Source: JAIVJN01 sp036732565
GTDB lineage: Bacteria > Acidobacteriota > Vicinamibacteria > Vicinamibacterales > UBA2999
Length of the DNA stretch: 10,448 nucleotides
Direction of reading: 5' to 3'
Assembly (NCBI GenBank): GCA_036732565.1
Contig: DAINCF010000243.1
Coordinates: 1-10,448 of the forward strand
Position numbers and translations under genes: made by a program. Shown piece after piece: positions 1 through 7,030 of this stretch (position 1 is its first letter; the number at the start of each line of letters is the position of its first letter). The notes below the pieces were generated by a model that saw only the letters and a program-made list of their open reading frames with translations, made no database searches and had not been told where the DNA came from.

Positions 1-2264
1 CGGTCGCCCGTCGACACGATCGCGCCGATGACCCGATCGGCGGGGAACTTGACCTTGATGAGGATGACGCCGCGGCCGGGGCCGGAGAGGAAGTTCACTT
101 CGTCGGCCTTGCAGAGCATCGCATGGGCACCGCCCGTCGCGGCGATGATCGTCTCCGTGCCGGTCGTCTGCTCAACCATCAGCACCTCTGCGCCATCCGC
201 GACGCGCGCGTAGCGGCGGCCCGCCCGTGTGCTCGGCTCGAGGAACGGCTCGAGCGAGAAGCGGAGGCTGTAGCCATCGGTCGTCACGGCGAGCGCGTGC
301 AGGGGCGGGATCTCGCTCCTCGGTCGCGGCTTGATCTCGCCAATCGCCCGTGGGTCGAGGCTGAACGCGCCGATCACGCGCTCACCGTCCTTGAACTTGA
401 AGATCTTCTGAATCGGCTCGCCGTATCCGGTGGACGCCGGCACGTCCACGATGCGCGTCGTGTAGGCGACGCCGAAGTTGGTGAAGAACGTCACCGTCGA
501 TCGCGTGCTGCCGGCCATCGCCGCCAGCACCGCGTCGCCTTCCCGCAGGCGGGTGGTCGACAGGTCCTTCACTTCCTTCTGCCGCTTCACCCAGCCATCG
601 CGCGAGACGATGACGACGTTGTCTTCGTCGATGATGAAGGCATCTGCGGAGTACTCGACCTCTTCGGTCTCTTCGATTCGCGTCCGCCGAGGCTCGCCGT
701 ACTTCTTCTGGACGTCGCTGATCTCGTTGCGGACCATCGTCCAGCGGCCCGGCTCGTCCTTCAGGAGTCCGGCGATCTGCCGCGCACGCTTGCGCTTCTC
801 GGTCAGCTCGGTCTGGATGACCTGAATCTCCAGGCGCGCCAACCGATACAGCTTGAGCTCGAGGATCGCGTCGGTCTGGTCGGCATCGAGCGCGAAGCGC
901 TTCATGATCTTCTCGGCGGCATCCGCCTTGCCGTCCGACTTGCGGATGATGCGGATGATCTCGTCCAGCGCGTCGAAGACCTTCTCGAAGCCTTCGAGGA
1001 TATGGATGCGCCGCGCGAGCTGCTCCTGCTCGTGCTCGAGGCGCGACGTCACCACCTCCAGGCGGAAATGGAGGAAGTGCCAGAGCATCTGTTTGAGATC
1101 GAGACGCTCGGGCCTGCCGGCCTCGGCGTTCTCGGTCGGCACGAGGCAGGTCAGGTTGACGGCGAATGTCGTCTGGAGCGGCGTGTGCTTGAACAGATAC
1201 GCCATCACCAGGTTCTCATCGGCGCCGGCCTTGAGCTCCAACGCGATTCGCACGTCGTCGGTGGACAGATCCTTGACGTCGACGAGATGCGGCATCTTGC
1301 GCGAGAGGACGACGTCGCCGATCCGCTCCACCAGTTGGGATTTGTCGAGCGCATACGGCACGCCGGTGATGTAGATGGTCTTCTCGGAGCGTGAGGCTGG
1401 GCCCATCTCCCAGGTCGCGCGCACCCGGAGCGAGCCCGATCCGGTCTTGTAGATCTCCTTGAGCTCCTCGGGGGCGTTGAGAATGTGCCCGCCGGTTGGG
1501 AAATCCGGGCCCTTCACCCAGCGACAGAGCTGGGGCGTCGACAGATCCGGGTTCTCGGCGAGCTTGAGCAGCGCCGTGCAGATCTCGTTGAGATTGTGCG
1601 GCGGGATGTTCGTGGCCATGCCCACCGCGATGCCGGTCGCGCCGTTGACGAGCAGGTTCGGAATCCGCGACGGCAGGACGATCGGCTCGGTTCTCGTGCC
1701 GTCGTAGTTGGGCCGGAACGGGACGGTGTCCTGCTCGATCTCCTGCAGCACCTCGTCGGACACCCGCGCGAGGCGACACTCCGTGTACCGCATCGCCGCG
1801 GCCGCGTCACCGTCGAGCGATCCGAAGTTGCCGGAGCCGTCGATCAGCGGCACGCGCAGCGAGAACGGCTGCGCCATGCGGACCAGGGTCTCGTAGATCG
1901 CGGCGTCGCCGTGCGGATGGAAGTTGCCCATCACGTCGCCGACCACCTTCGCGCACTTGCGATGCTTGGCGTCGGCGGTCAGGTTCTGCTGCCACATCGT
2001 GAAGAGGATGCGGCGCTGGACGGGCTTCAACCCATCCCGGACGTCTGGCAGCGCGCGTGAGGTGATGACCGACAGCGCGTAGTTCAGATAGCGGGCCTGC
2101 GCGGCCTCGTGGAGCGCAACCGCGCCGGAGCCGTCCTGAAAGCTTCCGCCCCCACCGTCAGCGGGCGGTTGTGGTGGGGCGCCGCTGTTATCGCTACCGT
2201 TGTCGACGCTCTCGTCGCCGTTGTCGTTATCGAACAGGGAAGGCTCAGGAGGACGTTTCGCCAT
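1..2264 (-). CDS. DNA gyrase / topoisomerase IV subunit A (GyrA/ParC family), 3' end outside window
   Basis: Breakage-reunion subunit of a type IIA topoisomerase, which cuts and rejoins duplex DNA with a GyrB/ParE ATPase partner not seen here. The frame is open from the ATG at 2264 to the edge, about 754 codons; family length is about 750-880, so only the end is missing. Family motifs seen: ALPDVRDGLKPV near residues 71-82, the HPHGD segment near 116-120, active-site Tyr160 in AAMRYTE, and GIAVGMATNIPPHN. A helical C-gate/coiled-coil region follows at about 385-500, then beta-pinwheel repeats from about 545. I see no GyrA box (QRRGGKG type) in the first pinwheel blade, where the sequence reads KDLSTTRLREGD, so it looks closer to ParC than to classical GyrA; I therefore give no symbol. 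Residues 1-50 are an Asp/Asn/Gly/Pro-rich extension, probably disordered. The ATG overlaps the stop of the upstream dehydrogenase (TGATG) and has GAGAG just upstream. Confidence 0.93.
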   Translation of the reverse strand, partial: MAKRPPEPSLFDNDNGDESVDNGSDNSGAPPQPPADGGGGSFQDGSGAVALHEAAQARYLNYALSVITSRALPDVRDGLKPVQRRILFTMWQQNLTADAKHRKCAKVVGDVMGNFHPHGDAAIYETLVRMAQPFSLRVPLIDGSGNFGSLDGDAAAAMRYTECRLARVSDEVLQEIEQDTVPFRPNYDGTRTEPIVLPSRIPNLLVNGATGIAVGMATNIPPHNLNEICTALLKLAENPDLSTPQLCRWVKGPDFPTGGHILNAPEELKEIYKTGSGSLRVRATWEMGPASRSEKTIYITGVPYALDKSQLVERIGDVVLSRKMPHLVDVKDLSTDDVRIALELKAGADENLVMAYLFKHTPLQTTFAVNLTCLVPTENAEAGRPERLDLKQMLWHFLHFRLEVVTSRLEHEQEQLARRIHILEGFEKVFDALDEIIRIIRKSDGKADAAEKIMKRFALDADQTDAILELKLYRLARLEIQVIQTELTEKRKRARQIAGLLKDEPGRWTMVRNEISDVQKKYGEPRRTRIEETEEVEYSADAFIIDEDNVVIVSRDGWVKRQKEVKDLSTTRLREGDAVLAAMAGSTRSTVTFFTNFGVAYTTRIVDVPASTGYGEPIQKIFKFKDGERVIGAFSLDPRAIGEIKPRPRSEIPPLHALAVTTDGYSLRFSLEPFLEPSTRAGRRYARVADGAEVLMVEQTTGTETIIAATGGAHAMLCKADEVNFLSGPGRGVILIKVKFPADRVIGAIVSTGD

Positions 2265-3655
2265 CAGCTCTCGGGAATCAGCTTGCCGGGATTCATCAGA
2301 TTGTGCGGATCGAGGGCGCGTTTGATGGCGCGCATCGTGTCGAGCGACGCGCCATGCTCGTCCCTGAGGTACTGGAGCTTGCCGGAGCCGACGCCGTGCT
2401 CACCGGTACAAGTGCCCCCGAACTTCAGCGCTCGCGCGACCAGGCGTGCGTTCAGCGTCTTGACCGTGTCGAGCGCCTGCTGGTCGCCAGACTCCACCAT
2501 GAACGTCAAATGGAAGTTGCCGTCGCCGGCGTGACCGACGAGCGGCGCGACCGCACCCGCCGCGCGAAGGTCCGCTTGTGTCTCCAGAATGCACTCGGCC
2601 AGGTTGGAGATCGGCACGCAGATGTCGGTGGTCCACGGTTTGGCGCCAGGCCGCGAGGCGATGGTCGCGTAGAGCACGTTGTGCCGCGCCTGCCACAAGG
2701 TGGCGCGCGCTTCCGGCGTCGACGCCCATTCGAAGCCAAGGGCGCCATGCTCGCGTGCGATCTCGTCGACGGTGCGCGCCTGCTCTTCCACGTTGGCGGT
2801 GCTGGCGCCGTGGAACTCGAAGAACAGCGTCGGCGCGATCGGGTAGGTCGTCTTCGAGTACTGGTTGACGACCTGGAGCTGGGCCTCGTCGAGGATCTCG
2901 ACGCGAGCCACGGGAACGCCCAGTTGAATCGTCTCGATCACGGTTTGCGCAGCGCCGGCCATGGCGCGAAACGGACAGACCGCGGCCATCACTGCTTCAG
3001 GACGCCCATGGAGACGGAGCGTGATATCCGTGATCACGCCGAGCGTGCCCTCCGATCCCACGAACAGCCTGGTCAGGTCGTAGCCGGACGATGACTTGCG
3101 GGCGCGGCCGCCGGTGTGGATGATGCGTCCGTCGGCGAGCACCACCGTCAGCCCCAGCACGTTCTCGCGCATGGTGCCGTAGCGCACCGCTGTCGTTCCC
3201 GACGCACGCGTCGCCGTCATTCCACCAAGCGTCGCATCGGCACCGGGATCGACCGAAAACATCAGGCCGCTGTTCTTCAAGTGATCGTTCAGCTTGCGGT
3301 GGGTCAGGCCGGCTTCGACGGTGACGTCGAGATCGTCGGCGCTCAGTCTGAGCACACGCGCCATGCGGGTCATGTCGATCGAGATGCCGCCGCGAATGGC
3401 GTTGACGTGGCCTTCCAGCGAGCTGCCCATGCCAAACGGCACCACCGGCACGGCATGCCGCGCGCACGCCGCGACGATCGCGCTCACTTCCTCGGTGCTC
3501 GTCGGAAACGCGACGGCATCCGGCAGCGCCGGCTCGTGCCAGGACTCGCCATGGCTATGGTGCTCGCGCACGGCGTCCGAGGTCGACAGACGATCCCCCA
3601 GCGCCGCGCGCAACTCGTCGATAAGCGCAGCTCGTGCTGCTATCTGAACGGACAC
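2264..3655 (-). CDS. FAD-linked D-lactate dehydrogenase / glycolate oxidase-type D-2-hydroxyacid dehydrogenase
   Basis: A 463-residue flavoenzyme of the VAO/PCMH family, GlcD/D-LDH(cytochrome) branch. Such enzymes oxidise D-2-hydroxyacids such as D-lactate or glycolate to the 2-oxoacid and pass electrons to a quinone or cytochrome. An FAD-binding PCMH domain lies at about residues 45-220, with the pyrophosphate-binding loop PFGMGSSLEGH at 73-83 and a GYDLTRLFVGSEGTLG segment. The C-terminal FAD-oxidase domain carries GHAGDGNFH at 374-382 and CTGEHGVG at 416-423 (E419 and H420 typically active-site residues), ending in NPGK. Length matches the family. The SLEGH form of the FAD loop favours a D-lactate dehydrogenase-like enzyme over GlcD proper, but substrate is not provable here. 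The GTG start is forced: an in-frame TAG lies 12 nt upstream and no better start follows before the conserved region. No signal peptide or membrane segment is seen; it is probably cytoplasmic or peripheral. The stop overlaps the topoisomerase start by one base. Confidence 0.93.
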   Translation of the reverse strand: MSVQIAARAALIDELRAALGDRLSTSDAVREHHSHGESWHEPALPDAVAFPTSTEEVSAIVAACARHAVPVVPFGMGSSLEGHVNAIRGGISIDMTRMARVLRLSADDLDVTVEAGLTHRKLNDHLKNSGLMFSVDPGADATLGGMTATRASGTTAVRYGTMRENVLGLTVVLADGRIIHTGGRARKSSSGYDLTRLFVGSEGTLGVITDITLRLHGRPEAVMAAVCPFRAMAGAAQTVIETIQLGVPVARVEILDEAQLQVVNQYSKTTYPIAPTLFFEFHGASTANVEEQARTVDEIAREHGALGFEWASTPEARATLWQARHNVLYATIASRPGAKPWTTDICVPISNLAECILETQADLRAAGAVAPLVGHAGDGNFHLTFMVESGDQQALDTVKTLNARLVARALKFGGTCTGEHGVGSGKLQYLRDEHGASLDTMRAIKRALDPHNLMNPGKLIPES

Positions 3656-3661
3656 GGGGTG

Positions 3662-3667
3662 ATTGTA
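3662..3667 (-). promoter_or_regulatory. possible -10 box (TACAAT) for the dehydrogenase, leaderless layout
   Basis: On the minus strand TACAAT (5 of 6 matches to TATAAT) ends 6 nt before the GTG of the dehydrogenase, which would place transcription start at or within a base or two of the start codon. No Shine-Dalgarno precedes the GTG, which fits a leaderless message. The -35 position at about 3685-3690 falls inside the palindromic element and reads AGCGGC, a poor match. Weak call: one hexamer plus absence of a ribosome binding site. Confidence 0.25.
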
Positions 3668-3868
3668 CTAGGCCTCGCGGCTTCGCCGCTCGGAGGGCGG
3701 CTCGGCTTCGCCTCGCCGACGGCCTCGCGCCTTCGGCGCTCGGAGGGCCACTCGCTTCGCTCGTGGAAGGTAGGCCTTCCGACGAAGTGAGGCCTTCCGA
3801 GCGCCGAAGGCGCGAGGCCGTCGCGCGAGCGACAGCGAAGCGCGCCCTCCGGCCGCAGGCCGGCCTAG
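3668..3868. repeat. 201-bp end-to-end palindromic element (MITE/BIME-like) with CTAGGCC...GGCCTAG ends
   Basis: This fills the gap between the dehydrogenase and the TonB receptor. Its ends are a perfect 7-bp inverted repeat, CTAGGCC (3668-3674) and GGCCTAG (3862-3868). Going inward, the arms match again at GGAGGGCG (3692-3699) against CGCCCTCC (3843-3850), at GCTTCGC (3705-3711) against GCGAAGC (3835-3841), and over 33 bp at 3717-3749 against 3791-3823 with a single G.T pair (3745/3795). The centre also pairs: GGAAGG (3765-3770) with CCTTCC (3775-3780), loop TAGG. Smaller hairpins are nested inside: 3677-3689, 3727-3739, 3820-3833 (GCGA loop) and 3849-3863 (CCGGCC-GCA-GGCCGG). A 28-bp unit occurs directly at 3671-3698 and 3721-3748 and, inverted, within 3791-3819. 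It has no coding capacity. It could be a MITE, a REP/BIME cluster, or an RNA-level barrier separating two transcription units. The 3849-3863 hairpin could help end receptor transcription but has no T-tract. Confidence 0.85.
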
Positions 3869-6840
3869 AAAATGAACCGGAAGCCGATCTGGCCGACCCG
3901 CTGCTCCGGGTTCTGGAAGTCGCCGGCGTATTCGCTCGGCTGAAAGAACGACGGCTGGACCGTGGGGTTCGTCGCTGAGACCACACGACGGTACGGCAGC
4001 GTACCGAACACGCCGGGGTTCTTGGCGTTGAACAGGTTGAAGATCTCGGCGATGGCCTCGATCCGCATGCGCGGGCCGAGCGGGATCGCCTTCGAGACGC
4101 GCAGGTTCAACTGCGAGAACCTGGCGCCGCGGCCGCAGTTGATGGTCTTGCAGTCGCCAATCTCCTTGATCTTCGGCGTGCCGTCGTCGTTGGTGCCGTC
4201 GAACGCGTACGCCCTCAGCGGCAGGTCGTTGTTCTGGCCGTCCTGATTGAGATCGACGTTCTCGACGATCCACGCCGGCAGCGCCGAGCGGAAACGGAAG
4301 ATCGGCGAGACCTGGAACCCGAACGGCATCTGGATGACCGCCGAGATGTTGACGCGGTGCCGCGCGTCGGTGCGCGCCGACGGGCCGAACTGCACGTCGC
4401 TGAACGGATCGGTCACGTCGATGATGTTGTTCGAGTCGAGCTCGTCGGACGCGTTGCCGGTGGTGCTCTTCGCCGAGGACAGCGAATACCACGCGTTGTA
4501 CGACCAGCCGTTGAGGTGGCGGCGACGGAGCCCGAAGTTGATGCCGTCGTAGCGGCTCTTGCCGGTGCTGACGTTGGTGCGGAAGTTCGCCGGGTTGATG
4601 CCGAGGTCGGCAAAAATCCGGGGCGCCGTCGCACCCGCTCCGGGCAGCCGTTGATTCGGCCGCGGCCGCCAGCCGAGATCGCGGCCTTCGGTGTGCACGT
4701 AATCGATGTCGAGCGCGGTCGCGTCGTCGACCTGATGCGACCAGCCAATCGATGCCTGGTGGGAATACGGCATCTGGATGCGCGGCGAGGAGATGTGCCC
4801 GAGCAGCGGCAACGCTCCGCCGGCCTCGTTCTGACTATTGAGATTCGAGATCGGCTGGCCGACCCGGAAGAACGTGCCGTCCGGATTGCGGATGCCGCCC
4901 GAGTTGGTGACCGAGAAGATCGTGCCCGACCCGAGACCGGTGCCGTCGATCGCCGCGAACAGAATGCTCGCGTTGGTGTAGCTGACGTCGTAGTAGATGC
5001 CGTAACCACTGCGGATGACGTCTTTGCCACCGTTGATGTCGTAGACGACGCCCACCCGTGGCTGATGGTTGTTCCGGTCCTCGGCGGGCTCTTCACCAAA
5101 CCCTTCGAACGCTTCGCCACCTGGGATGTTGAACCGCCCAGCGCGCGCCGCGTTTTGCAGAATCACGTAGTTGGGATTGCCCGACTGATCGATGGCGTAT
5201 CCCGTCACCAGATCGTAGCGGTAACCAAAATTCAGCGTCAGCTTGTCGGTGAGCCGCCAATCGTCCTGGATGTACCCCGCGTACTGCTTCAAGGGGATGT
5301 TCGCTTCGGCGGATCCACCGTTCAGGCTGATGGTCTGAATCGGGCCCGTGAGCGTATTGTCCAAGTGGGTGTAGAGCGGACCGCCGGTGCCGGTGTTGAA
5401 CGTGATGAACAGCCGCGGCTCGTTGATGAAGTTCACGCCCGCCTTGAAGTCGTGGCCCAACCCGCCCATGCCGGTGACGTGCCACGTGAAGTCGTCGCGG
5501 AACTGCCACTTGCGCTGCTGCGTCGCCTGCGGCGTGTTGGTGTTCTGACCGACGAACACGCCGTTCGGGAACGTCTCGGCGGGGTCGGTGCTGTTCGCGG
5601 TGATCGCGTTGGCGAAGTCCGCGAACTGGAAGATGAACTCGTTCAAGCCCGCCGGCAGCACCCAGTTGTGGTTGACGTTGATGGAGTTGAACTCGTTCGT
5701 GCTCGTCCCCCATCCGGCCGGAGGCGTGCGCGCGTCGGCGCCGTAGGGCTGCTCGTTCTGGTTGCGCCCATAGCGCACGGAGAGATACTGCGACGCGGTC
5801 ATCGCGACCGTGCCCTTCGCGGTAACGAGGTTCTCGCGATAGGGCGTCGAGAAGACGCCGTCGAGCTCAGGGAAGAGCCCCTGGGTATTGACCGCCTGGA
5901 ACGTATCCTGCTGCGTACGCTCCGCGGCGACGAAGAAGTGGACCTTGTCCTTGACGATGGGCCCCCCGAAGCTTCCACCGTATTGATAGCGCCGGTAGTC
6001 CTGCTTCTCGACCTCGGCCAGCCGCTCGGTTTCCGTGCGCGCGTTCAAGCTGGCGTCGCGAAACAGCGTGAACCAGCTGCCATTCAGCTGGTTGGTGCCG
6101 CTCTTGGTGACGATGTTCATCACGCCGCCGTTGCTGCGGCCGTACTCCGCTTTGTAGCGCGCGGTCTGGAGGTTGTATTCCTGAATCGCTTCGAGCGGGA
6201 AGAGTTGGAGAAGGCCGCCGACGGTGTCGTCGTTGTTGTCGCCGCCGTCGATCTGGTAGTTCACGTTGCGGCCGTTGCCGCCGTTGATCTGCGGCGAGAA
6301 CTGCGTGCTCTTCGTCGGGTCGGAGTGGAATCCCAGGCCGACACCCGGAATCGTCACCGCCAGGTTGGCGAACTGCCGGCCGTTGAGTGGCAGGTCTTCA
6401 ATCGTCCCGATGTCGACGAGGCCGCCGACGGACGAGGCCGTGGTGTCGACCATGGGCGCTTCGCTCGTGACGGTCACGGACTCTTGCAGCCCCGCGATGC
6501 TGAGGGGGAAATCGAGGGCGGCGGTCTGTCCGACGTTCACCGGGACCTCTTTGCGCTCGGTGCGCGTGAAGCCGCTGAGCTCGACCGTGAGCGTGTAGGT
6601 GCCAACCGGCAGCGCGTTCAAGCGATAGATGCCAGCTTCATCACTCGTCACCGTGCGCGAGTAGCCGGTGCCGTCGTTGACCGCCGTGACCGTCGCGCCG
6701 GGCAGCGCGCCACCCTGGACGTCGAGAATGCGGCCGGTGAGATTGCCCGCGGTCTGCTGCGCGAACGCGGTCGTGCCGATCAGGAGCAGCAGCACGCTGC
6801 AACAGAGCATGGGGAGCCGAAAGAGCCGAGAGACCACCAT
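3865..6840 (-). CDS. TonB-dependent receptor, Oar-like, with N-terminal carboxypeptidase-regulatory-like domain
   Basis: Outer-membrane beta-barrel receptor of 991 residues. A Sec signal peptide (residues 1-27) ends in AFA before QQ. A carboxypeptidase-regulatory-like beta-sandwich follows at about 30-118 (GNLTGRILDVQGGALPGATVTAV, then GIYRLNALPVGTYTLTVELSGF). The linker LQESVTVTSEAP and plug occupy about 120-250, with EDLPLNGRQFANL, YQIDGGDNNDD and GVMNIVTKSGTN typical of Oar-type receptors. The barrel fills the rest and ends in RFIF, a terminal Phe as expected for BAM-dependent insertion. I see no classical TonB box. Asp863-Asp872 (DLNQDGQNND) resembles a calcium-binding loop, and Cys897/Cys902 could form a disulfide in a surface loop. 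The start is set by AAGGAGG upstream. The TAG stop lies in the CTAG end of the adjacent palindromic element. Substrate is unknown; relatives take up large peptides or glycans or serve in secretion. It follows a sulfatase-fold/TPR pair but has its own promoter. Confidence 0.95.
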   Translation of the reverse strand: MVVSRLFRLPMLCCSVLLLLIGTTAFAQQTAGNLTGRILDVQGGALPGATVTAVNDGTGYSRTVTSDEAGIYRLNALPVGTYTLTVELSGFTRTERKEVPVNVGQTAALDFPLSIAGLQESVTVTSEAPMVDTTASSVGGLVDIGTIEDLPLNGRQFANLAVTIPGVGLGFHSDPTKSTQFSPQINGGNGRNVNYQIDGGDNNDDTVGGLLQLFPLEAIQEYNLQTARYKAEYGRSNGGVMNIVTKSGTNQLNGSWFTLFRDASLNARTETERLAEVEKQDYRRYQYGGSFGGPIVKDKVHFFVAAERTQQDTFQAVNTQGLFPELDGVFSTPYRENLVTAKGTVAMTASQYLSVRYGRNQNEQPYGADARTPPAGWGTSTNEFNSINVNHNWVLPAGLNEFIFQFADFANAITANSTDPAETFPNGVFVGQNTNTPQATQQRKWQFRDDFTWHVTGMGGLGHDFKAGVNFINEPRLFITFNTGTGGPLYTHLDNTLTGPIQTISLNGGSAEANIPLKQYAGYIQDDWRLTDKLTLNFGYRYDLVTGYAIDQSGNPNYVILQNAARAGRFNIPGGEAFEGFGEEPAEDRNNHQPRVGVVYDINGGKDVIRSGYGIYYDVSYTNASILFAAIDGTGLGSGTIFSVTNSGGIRNPDGTFFRVGQPISNLNSQNEAGGALPLLGHISSPRIQMPYSHQASIGWSHQVDDATALDIDYVHTEGRDLGWRPRPNQRLPGAGATAPRIFADLGINPANFRTNVSTGKSRYDGINFGLRRRHLNGWSYNAWYSLSSAKSTTGNASDELDSNNIIDVTDPFSDVQFGPSARTDARHRVNISAVIQMPFGFQVSPIFRFRSALPAWIVENVDLNQDGQNNDLPLRAYAFDGTNDDGTPKIKEIGDCKTINCGRGARFSQLNLRVSKAIPLGPRMRIEAIAEIFNLFNAKNPGVFGTLPYRRVVSATNPTVQPSFFQPSEYAGDFQNPEQRVGQIGFRFIF

Positions 6841-6844
6841 AGGT

Positions 6845-6851
6845 CCTCCTT
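6845..6851 (-). promoter_or_regulatory. strong Shine-Dalgarno (AAGGAGG) of the TonB receptor
   Basis: On the minus strand AAGGAGG stands four bases (ACCT) before the ATG at 6840. It is the best ribosome binding site in the window; the two coupled genes here have much weaker ones. It fixes the receptor start and suggests high translation. Confidence 0.8.
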
Positions 6852-6891
6852 ACAGAGTGACGAATGACAATACAGAGGGCCGAACGCGCGT

Positions 6892-6920
6892 ATTGCAACA
6901 GGAGTAAATGGGTTTGTCAA
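6892..6920 (-). promoter_or_regulatory. sigma70-type promoter of the TonB receptor
   Basis: On the minus strand a perfect -35 TTGACA (6920-6915) is followed by a 17-nt spacer (6914-6898) and a -10 TGCAAT (6897-6892, 4 of 6 matches). Predicted start is about 6885, giving a 5' untranslated region near 45 nt that contains the strong ribosome binding site. The local base composition is clearly more AT-rich than the genes on either side. Two inverted-repeat clusters lie just upstream. Confidence 0.65.
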
Positions 6921-6938
6921 CCTTTCGTCATTTGCTGC

Positions 6939-6961
6939 AAGTATCTCTATTTCAGATACTT
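6939..6961. promoter_or_regulatory. inverted repeat AAGTATCT-N7-AGATACTT, candidate operator
   Basis: Perfect 8-bp arms at 6939-6946 and 6954-6961 around a 7-nt AT-rich centre. The nearer edge is 18 bp upstream of the -35 box of the receptor promoter, so the dyad spans roughly -54 to -76, a usual place for an activator or repressor dimer. It is AT-rich and has no T-tract, so a terminator for the upstream hydrolase gene is less likely. No regulator gene is in the window. Confidence 0.5.
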
Positions 6962-6988
6962 ATAGTGCATAACGAGCGTTCGTACGCG

Positions 6989-7030
6989 ATTCGTCCCTGA
7001 CGAATGGCGCGCAAGATGCCTGGGACGAAT
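6989..7030. repeat. overlapping inverted repeats built on GACGAAT
   Basis: ATTCGTC (6989-6995) can pair with GACGAAT (6999-7005) across 3 nt. The longer arm ATTCGTCCC (6989-6997) can instead pair with GGGACGAAT (7022-7030), a perfect 9-bp repeat. The two pairings exclude each other. A further GACGAATG copy lies at 6859-6866, inside the predicted leader of the receptor mRNA; 8-mer copies are at 6859-6866, 6999-7006 and 7024-7031. The cluster starts 5 bp after the stop codon of the sulfatase-fold gene. It could be a DNA-binding array for receptor control or an mRNA 3'-end structure; no T-tract follows either stem. Confidence 0.55.

Noticed and set aside
123..1394. 423-codon open frame on the plus strand opposite the topoisomerase gene
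   Set aside because: Antisense to a conserved, uninterrupted GyrA/ParC frame; Arg/Leu/Asp-rich translation without motifs.
1..2264. Possible frameshift or pseudogene in the topoisomerase A gene
   Set aside because: The same frame was read at the left edge, near 1000, near 1620, near 1787 and at the start, and it stays in register with conserved motifs. It is simply truncated by the window.
3849..3863. Intrinsic terminator of the TonB receptor
   Set aside because: CCGGCC-GCA-GGCCGG is a good stem right at the stop codon, but no T-tract follows; it is better described as part of the palindromic element.
3668..4492. 274-codon minus-strand frame overlapping the receptor end and the palindromic element
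   Set aside because: It is an off-frame reading of the receptor 3' end continuing through GC hairpins, giving Arg/Ala/Glu/Ser-rich sequence with no domain.
4357..6867. 836-codon open frame on the plus strand opposite the TonB receptor
   Set aside because: It lies wholly antisense to a receptor with clear signal peptide, domains and C-terminal Phe. Its translation is Arg/Val/Asp-rich with no recognisable domain, as expected for the complement of GC-rich coding sequence.
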